Shown piece after piece: positions 49,357 through 57,149 of a stretch of 64,000 nucleotides of DNA. Under the pieces are notes generated by a model. It saw only the letters and a program-made list of their open reading frames with translations. It was not told the origin of the DNA and did not search any database. The DNA is from Pseudonocardia kunmingensis (lineage in GTDB: Bacteria; Actinomycetota; Actinomycetes; Mycobacteriales; Pseudonocardiaceae): contig NZ_VFPA01000003.1 of assembly GCF_006716445.1 (NCBI RefSeq), positions 124,001-188,000 of the forward strand. The letters run 5' to 3'. Each line of letters opens with the position of its first letter. Position 1 is the first letter of the stretch. The position numbers and the translations under genes were made by a program.

Positions 49357-49971
49357 TCACCGGGCCACGAGCTTCATCAGCGCGTCCGCGAGCTCGTCCA
49401 GGGTCCGGTCCCGCTCGCCCGGCGCACCCTCGGCGCACCACAACGGCGCCTGGCTCATCGCGGCGTGCATCACCTGCAGTGTCACGTCGATGCCGACCAC
49501 GGCGAAGTCGCCGGACTCCACGCCCTCGGTGAGCACGGTCCGGAACACCTGGTCGTGCCGTCGGCGCAACGCCGTGATCCGCGTGCGCTGCGCCTGCGGC
49601 CACGTCCCGGGCACCAGGAACAGCCGCAGTGCCGCCGGGTACTCGTTGACGGCGATCGCGACGTGTGCGCGGATCAGCCCCCTGAGCCGCGCGGCCGGGG
49701 GCCCGTCCTGCGCCGCGCGCAGCCGCTCGAGCCGGTCGGTCCAGTCGTTGCCCAGGGTCTCGATGGCGGCGGTGACCAGCTCGTCCTTGCTGGAGAAGTA
49801 GTAGTAGAGCGAGCCCTTGGTGACGTCCAGCCGCTCCGCCACGTCTTCGAGGCTGACGCCGTCGTACCCGCGCTCGCCGAAGAGCTCGGCGGCAGTGGTG
49901 AGGATCTGCTGGATCCGGCGCCCGCGCTTGCGCTGCACGCGGCCGACCGCCTCCCCCGCGGACGTCGTCAT
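49357..49971 (-). CDS. TetR family transcriptional regulator
   Basis: 204 residues. Helix-turn-helix within residues 15-65 (GYDGVSLEDVAERLDVTKGSLYYYFSSKDELV), followed by a helical ligand domain. Relatives of the fatty-acid and steroid catabolism regulators have this N-terminal spacing. It is divergent from the truncated acyl-CoA dehydrogenase/SDR/crotonase operon, whose promoter carries a palindrome GACCC-TG-GGGTC, so it probably controls that operon and responds to an acyl-CoA or similar ligand. Confidence 0.92.
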   Translation of the reverse strand: MTTSAGEAVGRVQRKRGRRIQQILTTAAELFGERGYDGVSLEDVAERLDVTKGSLYYYFSSKDELVTAAIETLGNDWTDRLERLRAAQDGPPAARLRGLIRAHVAIAVNEYPAALRLFLVPGTWPQAQRTRITALRRRHDQVFRTVLTEGVESGDFAVVGIDVTLQVMHAAMSQAPLWCAEGAPGERDRTLDELADALMKLVAR

Positions 49972-50023
49972 CAGGCCAGTGTCGCGGATCTGACCGGCAA
50001 GTCAAACTTCTACCCGCACTATT

Positions 50024-50035
50024 GACCCTGGGGTC
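50024..50035. promoter_or_regulatory. Candidate TetR operator, GACCC-TG-GGGTC
   Basis: Perfect 5-bp inverted repeat with a 2-bp spacer, 52 bp upstream of the TetR start and 45 bp upstream of the ACAD-like fragment. Short for a TetR site; flanking ATT and AAT extend the symmetry imperfectly. Confidence 0.4.
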
Positions 50036-50080
50036 GAATTTTGTCACCGTGGTCAACGTCGGTGTCGACGGAAGGCGGCC

Positions 50081-50332
50081 ATGGACTTCGCACTCACCGC
50101 GAGGCAGCGCGAGTTCCGCGACCGGGCCCGCTCCGTCGCCGAGGACCACCTGCTGCCGGGCTACCGGGCCCGCGAGGCGAGCGGCCGGATCGAGCCGGAC
50201 CTGCGGCGCGAGATCGGGCGGCTCGGCCTGATCGCTCCCGAGCTGCCCACCGCGCTGGGCGGCGCGGGCGCCGACCGACTCACCGCCGGCGTGGTCACCG
50301 AGCAGAAGCTGGGCCGCGAGCTCGCACCGTAG
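50081..50332 (+). pseudogene. Acyl-CoA dehydrogenase, N-terminal fragment
   Basis: 83 codons: MDFALTARQREFRDRARSVA begins the N-terminal helical domain of acyl-CoA dehydrogenases, and IGRLGLIAPELPTALGGAGAD continues it. Full enzymes are about 380 residues, so everything from the substrate and FAD-binding middle domain onward is missing. The fragment ends cleanly at TAG right before an intact ribosome binding site for the SDR gene. A deletion that fused promoter and start of one gene to the rest of an operon is the simplest explanation. It may now only serve as a leader for the next genes. Confidence 0.8.
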
Positions 50333-50342
50333 GAGGAGGAAC

Positions 50343-51077
50343 GTGGGGAAGCTCGACGGGAAGATCGCCATCGTGACCGGGGCCGGCCAGGGCATCGGCC
50401 GCGCCATCGCCGAGAAGCTCGCCGGGGAGGGGGCCGCGGTCGTCGTCTCCGACGTCAACGGGGCCACCGCGGCCGAGACCGCCGAGGCGGTCGGCGGCGT
50501 GGCCCTGCCCGCCGACGTCACCGACCGCGCGTCGGTGACGGCGATGGTCGCGCAGGCCCACGAGCGGTTCGGCCGGATCGACGTGCTGGTCAACAACGCC
50601 GGCTGGGACAAGGCGGGGCCGTTCGTCGACTCCGACCCCGCCGACTGGGACCGGCTCATCGCGATCAACCTCTACGGCGTGCTCCACACGTCGAAGGCCG
50701 TGCTGCCGCTGATGGCCGCGCAGGGCCGCGGCGCGGTCGTCAACATCGCCTCCGACGCCGGCCGCGTCGGCTCGTCGGGCGAGGCCGTGTACTCCGCGGC
50801 CAAGGGCGGCGTCATCGCGTTCACCAAGTCCACCGCCCGGGAGATGGCACGGGCGCAGGTGAACGTCAACTGCGTGTGCCCCGGCCCGGCCGACACCGCG
50901 CTGTTCGCCTCCTTCGCCGGGCCGAGGCTGCGAGAGGCGCTGGTCAAGGCGATCCCGTTCCGGCGGCTCGCCGAGCCGGGCGACGTCGCCAACGCGGTCG
51001 CGTTCCTCGCCTCCGACGAGGCCGCCTACATCACCGGCCAGACCGTCAGCGTCAGCGGCGGTCTGACCATGAGCTGA
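50343..51077 (+). CDS. SDR family oxidoreductase, hydroxyacyl-CoA dehydrogenase-like
   Basis: 244 residues. Rossmann motif GAGQGIG at about 13-19, NNAG near 85, and SDAGRVGSSGEAVYSAAKGG with Tyr-x-x-x-Lys active residues near 152-156. Similar to 2-hydroxycyclohexanecarboxyl-CoA and 3-hydroxyacyl-CoA dehydrogenases, so it likely oxidises or reduces a hydroxyl/keto CoA ester. GTG at 50343 has AGGAGGAGG upstream. It shares an operon with the crotonase-fold enzyme behind it. Confidence 0.88.
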   Translation: MGKLDGKIAIVTGAGQGIGRAIAEKLAGEGAAVVVSDVNGATAAETAEAVGGVALPADVTDRASVTAMVAQAHERFGRIDVLVNNAGWDKAGPFVDSDPADWDRLIAINLYGVLHTSKAVLPLMAAQGRGAVVNIASDAGRVGSSGEAVYSAAKGGVIAFTKSTAREMARAQVNVNCVCPGPADTALFASFAGPRLREALVKAIPFRRLAEPGDVANAVAFLASDEAAYITGQTVSVSGGLTMS

Positions 51078-51119
51078 CCGGGCGGCGCCCGGACCAGACC
51101 CACCCACGAGGAGCCCGCC

Positions 51120-51923
51120 ATGAGCCTGGACGGCTACCAGCAGCTGAGCTTCGAGCGCCACGACAACGGCGTCCTGCTGATCACCATCGACCGGCCCGAC
51201 AAGTACAACGCCGCCGACGAGCAGCTGCACGGCGAGCTGGCCCGCGTGTGGCGGGACGTCTCCGCCGACCCGCGGACGCGCGTCGCCGTCGTGACCGGCG
51301 CGGGAAAGGCGTTCTCCGCGGGCGGCGACCTGGCGATGGTCGAGCGCATGGCGGGCGACCACGAGCGCGTCTCGCACATGCTCACCGAGATGAGCGACCT
51401 CGTCTACAACATCATCAACTGCGAGAAGCCCATCGTGTCCGCCATCAACGGCGTCGCCGTCGGGGCCGGCGTCGTGGTGGCCCTGCTGGCCGACGTCGCG
51501 ATCTGCGCCGAGGACGCCAAGCTCGGCGACGGCCACGTCAAGCTGGGCGTCGCCGCGGGCGACCACGCCGCGATCATCTGGCCGCTGCTGGCCGGCATGG
51601 CGAAGGCCCGCTACTACCTGCTCACCGGCGAGATGCTCACCGGCGCCGAGGCCGAGCGGCTGGGGATGGTGGCCAAGGCGCTGCCGCGCGAGCAGGTGCT
51701 CGAGGAGTCGCTGCGGGTGGCGCAGGTCCTCGCCACCGGTTCCCAGCAGGCGATCCGGCTCACCAAACGGGCCCTCAACAGCTGGCTGCGCGCCGCAGGC
51801 CCGGCCTTCGACCAGTCCGCGGCCTACGAGATGCTCTGCTTCATGGGACCCGACGTCCTCGAGGGCGTCGCGGCACTGCGGGAGAAGCGGGAGCCGCGCT
51901 TCCCGTCCGCTCAGGCCGAGTGA
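51120..51923 (+). CDS. Enoyl-CoA hydratase/isomerase family protein
   Basis: 267 residues. Oxyanion segments KAFSAGGDLAMV (about 62-73) and VGAGVVVALLADVA (about 117-130). The typical hydratase glutamates are not seen in GHVKLGVAAGDHAAIIW, where an Asp occupies the second position. Together with the SDR it forms a short beta-oxidation-like module for an unknown acyl-CoA. The last 13 bp overlap the convergent nitronate monooxygenase gene. Confidence 0.9.
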   Translation: MSLDGYQQLSFERHDNGVLLITIDRPDKYNAADEQLHGELARVWRDVSADPRTRVAVVTGAGKAFSAGGDLAMVERMAGDHERVSHMLTEMSDLVYNIINCEKPIVSAINGVAVGAGVVVALLADVAICAEDAKLGDGHVKLGVAAGDHAAIIWPLLAGMAKARYYLLTGEMLTGAEAERLGMVAKALPREQVLEESLRVAQVLATGSQQAIRLTKRALNSWLRAAGPAFDQSAAYEMLCFMGPDVLEGVAALREKREPRFPSAQAE

Positions 51924-52915
51924 TCCCCCGGCTCCGCCGTCAGCTCCGCCACGACCTCGGCCGCCGGTCGCTCCCGCGCCAGCCCGTGGCGGGTGCCCGC
52001 CCACAGGTTGAGCACGTCGACCGCGCCGGTGGCCCGCAGCGGCGCCGTCATGTAGTGGACGTGCGGGTAGGCGGCCGGGGCCGCGGCGTCGTGGTCGGTG
52101 AGGAAGCGGTTGACCAGGCCCCGCGCCCAGCGCCCGCTGAACGCCCTGGTCACGGCCGTGTCGGTGAGCTCGACGAGCGCGTCGCGGTGCGCCGGTCTCG
52201 TGCCCGCCTCCGGGCACCGCAGGAACGCCGTGCCCGCCTGCCCGGCGACGGCACCGGCGTCGAGGACGGCACGCAGGTGCTCGGCGCGCATGATCCCGCC
52301 TGCCGCGACGAGCGGCAGCGGGACCCGGTTCCGGACCTGCGCGAGCAGGTCGAGCAGCGGAATCGTACGCACCTCGTCGTTGTCGAACGAGGCCTGGTGC
52401 CCGCCGGCCTCCGTGCCCTGGACGCACAGGGCGTCGACGCCCGCCGCCGCGGCCTCGTCGGCCTCGTCCGGCGTGGTCACGGTGGCGATCACGACCGAGC
52501 CGACGCCGCGGAGCGCCCGGACCGCGTCGGCGGGCGGGCAGCCGAACGTGGTGCTGACGACCGGCACCGGGTCGTCGAGGAGCAGGGCGAGCTTGGCGGG
52601 CCACTCGTCGTCGCTCCAGCGGGGCTCGCCGGGCTCGACGCCCAGAGCGCGGGCCTCGGGCACCAGGCGCGCCCGGTAGTCGGTGAGATCGGGCGCGCGG
52701 TCGGGCCCGGGCAGGAAGAGGTTGACGCCGAACGGCGCGGCGGTCAGCGCCCGGTACCGCGCGATCCGCTCGCCGAGCTCGGCGGCGGAGCGGTAGCCGG
52801 CGGGCAGGAACCCGAGGCCCCCGGCGTCGCTGACCGCCGCGGCCAGCTCGGGCGTCCCGGGCCCGCCCGCCATGGGCCCGAGTACCAGCGGGCGTTCCAG
52901 CGCGTCCAGCAACAT
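51911..52915 (-). CDS. Nitronate monooxygenase family protein (2-nitropropane dioxygenase-like)
   Basis: 334 residues. TIM-barrel flavoprotein: N-terminal ALERPLVLGPMAGG, VVSTTFGCPPADAV, GTEAGGHQASFDND with the catalytic-type histidine, VAAGGIMRAEHLRAVLDAGAVAGQAGTAFL phosphate-binding loop. It should use FMN to oxidise alkyl nitronates such as propionate-3-nitronate, although several relatives are enoyl reductases. ATG at 52915 is preceded by GGGAGG. Confidence 0.9.
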   Translation of the reverse strand: MLLDALERPLVLGPMAGGPGTPELAAAVSDAGGLGFLPAGYRSAAELGERIARYRALTAAPFGVNLFLPGPDRAPDLTDYRARLVPEARALGVEPGEPRWSDDEWPAKLALLLDDPVPVVSTTFGCPPADAVRALRGVGSVVIATVTTPDEADEAAAAGVDALCVQGTEAGGHQASFDNDEVRTIPLLDLLAQVRNRVPLPLVAAGGIMRAEHLRAVLDAGAVAGQAGTAFLRCPEAGTRPAHRDALVELTDTAVTRAFSGRWARGLVNRFLTDHDAAAPAAYPHVHYMTAPLRATGAVDVLNLWAGTRHGLARERPAAEVVAELTAEPGDHSA

Positions 52916-53155
52916 GCGTTCCTCCCGACGACGGCCCGCTGACCGTGCCACGTCGACGACCGCGCCGCACGGGTGGTGTCGATCACCCGGGACGCCGCGG
53001 TGGATTCACCGGATCGGCCGCATTCCCGATCCGGCCGTCCATCGCCCGGATGGGTATCAGCGCAGGTCAGCGTGGCTTCTCAGGCCACACTGGGCGCCGG
53101 TGAAGCAAGCCTCTGTTGCCTGGCGGCGCCACCGCGACCACCCCACAATGCCGCC
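52916..53155. other. Intergenic region, no gene seen
   Basis: 240 bp holding the leaders of the minus-strand nitronate monooxygenase and the plus-strand DUF1540 gene. I see no clear hairpin or operator in it. Confidence 0.45.
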
Positions 53156-53446
53156 ATGACTTCCGTCCAGGACCTGCCCCAGGTGCACAGCTGCTCGGCC
53201 ACGAGCTGCTCGTACAACGAGTCCTCCAGCTGCCACGCCGGCGCCATCACCATCGGCGGCGACCACGCCCACTGCGGCACCTTCGTGGAGATCTCCTTCC
53301 GCGCGGGCACCGACCGCACCGGCCTCGTGGGCGCATGCCACCGCTCCGACTGCCGCTACAACGACAAGCTCGAGTGCACCGCCCCGTCGGTGGACGTCGG
53401 CGCCGGCACCGACGTGGCCGACTGCCTGACCTACGAAGCCAGGTAG
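53156..53446 (+). CDS. DUF1540 domain protein, cysteine-rich
   Basis: 96 residues with two DUF1540-type units: CSATSCSYNESSSCHAGAI with a later C in the first, and CHRSDCRYNDKLECTAPSV with DCLTY in the second. Eight cysteines in a regular spacing indicate a zinc- or other metal-binding, probably cytoplasmic, small protein. No signal peptide. The function of the family is unknown. Its end overlaps the minus-strand P-loop-less ABC-like gene by 16 bp. Confidence 0.8.
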   Translation: MTSVQDLPQVHSCSATSCSYNESSSCHAGAITIGGDHAHCGTFVEISFRAGTDRTGLVGACHRSDCRYNDKLECTAPSVDVGAGTDVADCLTYEAR

Positions 53447-53853
53447 TCCAGCTCCGCGACGGGCTCGTAGGAGAGCCCGCCCGACCGGTCGACGCGCAGC
53501 GCGCCGTCGGCCGCCGCCAGCGCCGCCACCGGGTCGCGGTCGTTCACGAGCACCGCGCGGCCGTCGGCCACCGCGTGCAGCCGGCGCAGCAGCGACGCGC
53601 GCTCGTGAGCCGCCAGCCCGTCGGTGAAGCGGTCGACGAGCACGATCGCGGCGTCACCGCGAGCGGCGGAGGCGAGAGCCTCCAGCCGGTCGGCGACCGT
53701 GTCCTCGGGGCCCGCCACCAGCCGCTGGACGCCCACGCATGCCCGCCCCGACGCGCGTCCGCTGCTCTCGTCCAGCTGCGCCATCACCCGGAGCCGGGCG
53801 AGCGCGGGTCCCAGGAGCACGGTGACGTCCCCGATCGGGAGTCGCAAGCCCAC
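53431..53853 (-). CDS. Short ABC-ATPase-like protein lacking a P-loop
   Basis: 140 residues. The C-terminal half matches the second half of an ABC ATPase: AIVLVDRFTDGL in the Walker B/D-loop position, then a short helix and VLVNDRD in the H-loop position. At the N-terminus VTVLLGPALARLRVMAQL aligns with the strand before the Walker A motif, but the GxxGxGKS/T itself has been lost, as has a normal LSGGQ. It cannot be a normal ATPase. It may bind another ATPase or be a regulator or toxin antidote. GTG start with GGGAGG upstream and normal codon use speak for a maintained gene rather than a fragment. Confidence 0.65.
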   Translation of the reverse strand: MGLRLPIGDVTVLLGPALARLRVMAQLDESSGRASGRACVGVQRLVAGPEDTVADRLEALASAARGDAAIVLVDRFTDGLAAHERASLLRRLHAVADGRAVLVNDRDPVAALAAADGALRVDRSGGLSYEPVAELDYLAS

Positions 53854-53986
53854 GTAGACCTCCCTCGCTTCTACTGAGGCGACGCTAACCTGACCTCCGC
53901 CCGGGTGTCCAGACTCCGATGACGCAGGTCTCGGTCCGGCCCGTCAGCGGCAGGATCCGCGGTATCGGTCGTCCATGCTCCGTCCT

Positions 53987-54049
53987 TGATCACGGAGTCG
54001 GCGCGAAGACGGGTGGAATCCGCCCGGGAACGCGCCGACTCGACGATCA
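53987..54049. repeat. Hairpin bounded by TGATCA, related to 11035-11103
   Basis: TGATCACGGAGTCGGCGCG on the left pairs with CGCGCCGACTCGACGATCA on the right at 16 of 19 positions. An inner CGGGTGGA/TCCGCCCG stem continues it. The same plan (TGATCA, GTCGGCGC, CGGG/CCCG core) is found at 11035-11103, so this is a dispersed element. Confidence 0.6.
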
Positions 54050-54059
54050 TCACGGGGGC

Positions 54060-54269
54060 GTGACCGAGCTGCAGGCGCCCCACGCGCGCCCTGGTCGTAC
54101 GGGCGGCGCCGCCGTCCTCTACCCGCTCGCGAACTCCTGGTACCTCGGCTCCAACGTGCCCGGCAAACCCCGCGTGTTCCTGCCCTACATCGGCGGGGTC
54201 GGCGCCTACCGGGCGATCTGCGACGAGGTCGCCGCGGAGGGCTACAAGGGCTTCCGGACGGCCGGGTAG
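54060..54269 (+). pseudogene. Baeyer-Villiger monooxygenase C-terminal remnant
   Basis: The frame reads LYPLANSWYLGSNVPGKPRV then FLPYIGGVGAYRAICDEVAA and GYKGF, which is the well-known C-terminal end of cyclohexanone monooxygenase-like flavoproteins. Only about 50-60 of some 540 residues remain, with no FAD or NADPH motif, so it is a gene remnant. The flanking DNA carries a dispersed hairpin, perhaps marking the break. Confidence 0.75.
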
Positions 54270-54360
54270 GCAAACCGGTACCGGGCCCGGCCGGCCGCCG
54301 CTAGCGTTCGCGGGACGAGGCCGGGAGGACGACCTGAACCGCAAGCCCGACGTCGACGCC

Positions 54361-55287
54361 GTGGCCACGGCCGCATTGTTGCAACGGGTCTTCGGCGGCA
54401 GGCCGTCGTTCGCCCGCACCCCGGACGGAGTCTCCACCCAGGTCTACCGGGTGTTCCGCGGAACCGGCACCTTCTACCTGCGCGTCGCGGAGGAGCCCGG
54501 TGACGACCTGCGCACCGAGGCGGATCTCCACGATCGGCTGCGGGGCCTGGGCGTGCGGGTGGCCGAGGTCGTCCACGTCGAGCCCTTCGTCGCCGGCATC
54601 GACCGCTCCGTGCTGATCACGACCGAGGTGCCGGGAACGTCACTGGCCGAGGTCGGCAACCCGGTGGCCGCGGTCACCGTCGCCGAGGAGGCGGGTCGCG
54701 ACCTCGCCCTGCTGGGCACCGTGCCGGTGGACGGGTACGGCTTCGTCCGGCGATGCGGTCCGGGGTGGCCCCTGCACGCCGAGTACCCGCGCCACGACGC
54801 CTTCGTCACCTCGGACCTGCCCCGGCCGTGGCCGGGCGCCCTCGCGGCGCTGTTCGGCGGCCGCGACCTGGAGTCACTCCACGGCCTCGTCGAGCGGGAG
54901 CGCGCCTGTCCACCGGACCGCGCGGCGCTGGCGCACGGGGACTTCGACGTCACCCCGATCTTCTGCGCCGACGGCCGCTACACCGGCCTCATCGACCTCG
55001 GCGAGATCCGCGGTGCCGAGCCGCTGTTCGACCTCGGCCACTTCCTGCTGCACGACCGGGAGACCCTGCCCGTCACCCTCCTTCCCGCGGTGCTGCGCGG
55101 CTACCAGCACGTCCGGCCGCTGCCTGCGGACCACGCCGCGACCATCCGGCGCAGCGCGGTCCTACTGGGGCTGCGGCAGCTGTGCCGCTGGCTCGGTCCG
55201 CCGCGCGGGTTCGGGCTCGACCACCCCGCCGTCGTGGGCCGGGCGCGCCGGATCTCCCACCTGCTGGGTGCCGCACCTCCCGCGTGA
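54361..55287 (+). CDS. APH/choline kinase-fold phosphotransferase family protein
   Basis: 308 residues from GTG at 54361. The two catalytic motifs of aminoglycoside-phosphotransferase-like proteins are present, with changes: Brenner motif HGDFDVTPIFC, where the usual Asn of HGDxxxxN is missing, and the DFG-like IDLGEIRGAEPLFDLGHF. An N-terminal lysine and glycine loop are not obvious. It may therefore phosphorylate poorly or act on a different substrate. An in-frame CTG at 54334 with GGGAGG 5 bp upstream would add nine residues, so the true start may be that rare codon. Confidence 0.75.
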   Translation: MATAALLQRVFGGRPSFARTPDGVSTQVYRVFRGTGTFYLRVAEEPGDDLRTEADLHDRLRGLGVRVAEVVHVEPFVAGIDRSVLITTEVPGTSLAEVGNPVAAVTVAEEAGRDLALLGTVPVDGYGFVRRCGPGWPLHAEYPRHDAFVTSDLPRPWPGALAALFGGRDLESLHGLVERERACPPDRAALAHGDFDVTPIFCADGRYTGLIDLGEIRGAEPLFDLGHFLLHDRETLPVTLLPAVLRGYQHVRPLPADHAATIRRSAVLLGLRQLCRWLGPPRGFGLDHPAVVGRARRISHLLGAAPPA

Positions 55288-55290
55288 CCG

Positions 55291-55309
55291 GGCCGGGAGC
55301 TACCCGGCC
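55291..55309. terminator. Short hairpin between convergent genes, stop codon in loop
   Basis: GGCCGGG-AGCTA-CCCGGCC. The loop contains the stop codon (CTA on the plus strand) of the minus-strand TetR gene. It lies 4 bp past the phosphotransferase stop, so it may serve both. Confidence 0.45.
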
Positions 55310-55872
55310 AGCGGCTCGACCAGCGCCGCCACGGTGCGACGCAGCACGGGCCCGGGCTCGGGCCGGGGGTGCATGCTCATCCAGGCTTCGAGTCCGACCC
55401 GGTAGCCGGTGACCGCGGCGGCGGCGAGGAGCCGGGCGCGTTCGCCGTCGGGCGGGATCTGCAGCCGGTGGGCGACCAGGTCCCGCAGCGCGTCCTCGAA
55501 CTCCGCGAGCATGCCCAGGTAGAGGGCACGCAGCGCGGGAACGGCGAGCACGACGTCGGCGAAGCGGGCGAGCGCCGGCGGGTCGGCCACCACGGCGTCG
55601 GCCGCGCGCGTCAGCAGTGCGGTGACGGGTTCGCCGTCCGGCGTCCGCCGGAAGATCTCCTCGACCGTGGCGATGTCGAGCCGCAGCCGCGACAGCAGCA
55701 CGTCCTCCTTCGAGCCGTAGTAGCGGAAGAAGGTGCGGCGTGCGACGCCTGCCCGTTCGCACAGCTCGTCGATGGTCGTCTCGTGGATCCCGCGCTCCCG
55801 GTAGAGCTGCAGGGCCGCGTCCTCGACGGCCTGCCGGGTCAGCTCCTTCCGGCGTTCCCGCAAACCCGACAT
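55300..55872 (-). CDS. TetR family transcriptional regulator
   Basis: 190 residues. DNA-binding domain in the first 60 residues (GIHETTIDELCERAGVARRTFFRYYGSKEDVL) with a helical effector domain. Divergent from the flavin hydroxylase gene, with a perfect palindrome TGGCACC-GT-GGTGCCA between them. It should repress that gene and itself in the absence of an aromatic ligand. ATG at 55872 follows GGGGAGG. Confidence 0.92.
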   Translation of the reverse strand: MSGLRERRKELTRQAVEDAALQLYRERGIHETTIDELCERAGVARRTFFRYYGSKEDVLLSRLRLDIATVEEIFRRTPDGEPVTALLTRAADAVVADPPALARFADVVLAVPALRALYLGMLAEFEDALRDLVAHRLQIPPDGERARLLAAAAVTGYRVGLEAWMSMHPRPEPGPVLRRTVAALVEPLAG

Positions 55873-55885
55873 GGCCTCCCCAAAC

Positions 55886-55901
55886 TGGCACCGTGGTGCC
55901 A
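55886..55901. promoter_or_regulatory. TetR operator, TGGCACC-GT-GGTGCCA
   Basis: Perfect 16-bp palindrome 13 bp upstream of the TetR start and 42 bp upstream of the hydroxylase start. A related half-site AGTGCCA lies at 55913-55919. Confidence 0.65.
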
Positions 55902-55943
55902 AGTGCGTCTAGAGTGCCAGCATATCGGATGAAGGAGATCGAC

Positions 55944-57149
55944 ATGGAAACCCTCGACGTCCTCGTCGTCGGCGCCGGTCCGGTCGGACTGGCCGTGGCG
56001 GGCGAGCTGCGCCGCTCCGGGATCGCCTGCGAGGTGGTGGAAGCCCGGGCCGAACGGGAGCCCGGCTCCCGCGCGCTGACGTTGCACGCCCGGACGCTGG
56101 AGCTGCTCGACCAGCGCGGCATGAGCGCGGAGCTCGTCGCGCGTGGGCGGGTGGTCCGCGAGATCGCCCTGGTCACCGGGCCCGGAAAGGCCGCCCACCT
56201 GCGCATGGACGAGCTGGACACGCCGTTCCCGTTCGTGTTGGTCCTGCCGCAGGCCGAGACCGAGGAGGTCCTCGAACGCCGGCTGCGCGAGCTCGGCGGG
56301 GTCCCGAGCCGCGGTGAGCGCCTGATCGCGGTGGAGCCCGGGTCGGACCACGTCGTGGCCACCACGGACGGACGCCGGGCGCGGGCGCGGTTTCTGGTCG
56401 CCGCGGACGGGGCCCACAGCACGGTGCGCCACCTGCTGCAACCTCCGGTGCGCGGCGCCCGCGAAGCCTGGACCTACTACGGCGCCGACGTCTCCCTCGA
56501 CGGCGTGGATCCCGAACTGCAGCTCATCTGGTCGGCGCACGGCTTCGGCGTGCTCGTGCCGTTCCGCGACGGCACGTTCCGGGTGGCGGTGACGGCTCCC
56601 GCCACCTCGGGGCCCGCGGTGGAGCCCACCCTCGCCGACATCCAGCACCAGGTCGACCGCGTCTTCCCCGGCCGACCGCTCCTGCGCGACCCGACCTGGC
56701 TGACGGTGCTGCGCAGCGGGCACCGTCAGCTGGTGAACTACCGGCACGGCCGCGTGCTGTTCGCGGGCGACGCCGCGCACACCCACAACCCGGCGGGCGG
56801 GCAGGGACTGAACATCGGCCTGCACGACGCGTTCGACCTGGGCGGCAAGCTCGCGGCGGTCGTCACCGGCGAGGCCCCCGAGCGGCTGCTGGACAGCTAC
56901 CACGACGAACGCCATCCCGCCGCCGCCCGGGTGCTCGCGCAGACCCGGCGGTCGATGCAGCTCGCGCACCTGCGCTCCCCGATGTCCCGGATGCTGCGCG
57001 ACCAGGTCGTGCACCACCTGCCGGCGTCCCTGCGCCGCCGGCTGCTGGAACAGGTGGCGGGGCTCGGCCGGGCCGGGCGTCAGGCCGTGGTCCGCCGCAG
57101 CACCAGCCAGCCAGCCCCGCCGAGCAGCAGCGCGAGCAGCAGCGGGTAG
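55944..57149 (+). CDS. FAD-dependent aromatic hydroxylase (PHBH-type monooxygenase)
   Basis: 401 residues. GxGxxG-type FAD motif GAGPVGLAVAGEL at about 10-22, the DG motif VAADGAHSTVRHLL near 155, and the GD motif GDAAHTHNPAGGQGLNIGLHDAFDL near 275. These place it with polyketide/phenol hydroxylases that use NAD(P)H and oxygen. It lacks the thioredoxin-like C-terminal domain of the 500-plus residue members. The C-terminal 25 residues are encoded in DNA that also codes for the end of the convergent permease, so the true C-terminus may once have been different. ATG at 55944 is preceded by AAGGAG. Confidence 0.9.
   Translation: METLDVLVVGAGPVGLAVAGELRRSGIACEVVEARAEREPGSRALTLHARTLELLDQRGMSAELVARGRVVREIALVTGPGKAAHLRMDELDTPFPFVLVLPQAETEEVLERRLRELGGVPSRGERLIAVEPGSDHVVATTDGRRARARFLVAADGAHSTVRHLLQPPVRGAREAWTYYGADVSLDGVDPELQLIWSAHGFGVLVPFRDGTFRVAVTAPATSGPAVEPTLADIQHQVDRVFPGRPLLRDPTWLTVLRSGHRQLVNYRHGRVLFAGDAAHTHNPAGGQGLNIGLHDAFDLGGKLAAVVTGEAPERLLDSYHDERHPAAARVLAQTRRSMQLAHLRSPMSRMLRDQVVHHLPASLRRRLLEQVAGLGRAGRQAVVRRSTSQPAPPSSSASSSG

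Noticed and set aside
46256..49801. 1181-codon plus-strand frame opposite the penicillin-acylase region
   Set aside because: Same reason: shadow of the minus-strand genes, low complexity and no motifs.
54450..54470. GTTCCGCGGAAC palindrome resembling the IclR site
   Set aside because: It lies inside the phosphotransferase coding sequence and lacks the spacer of the site at 20451.
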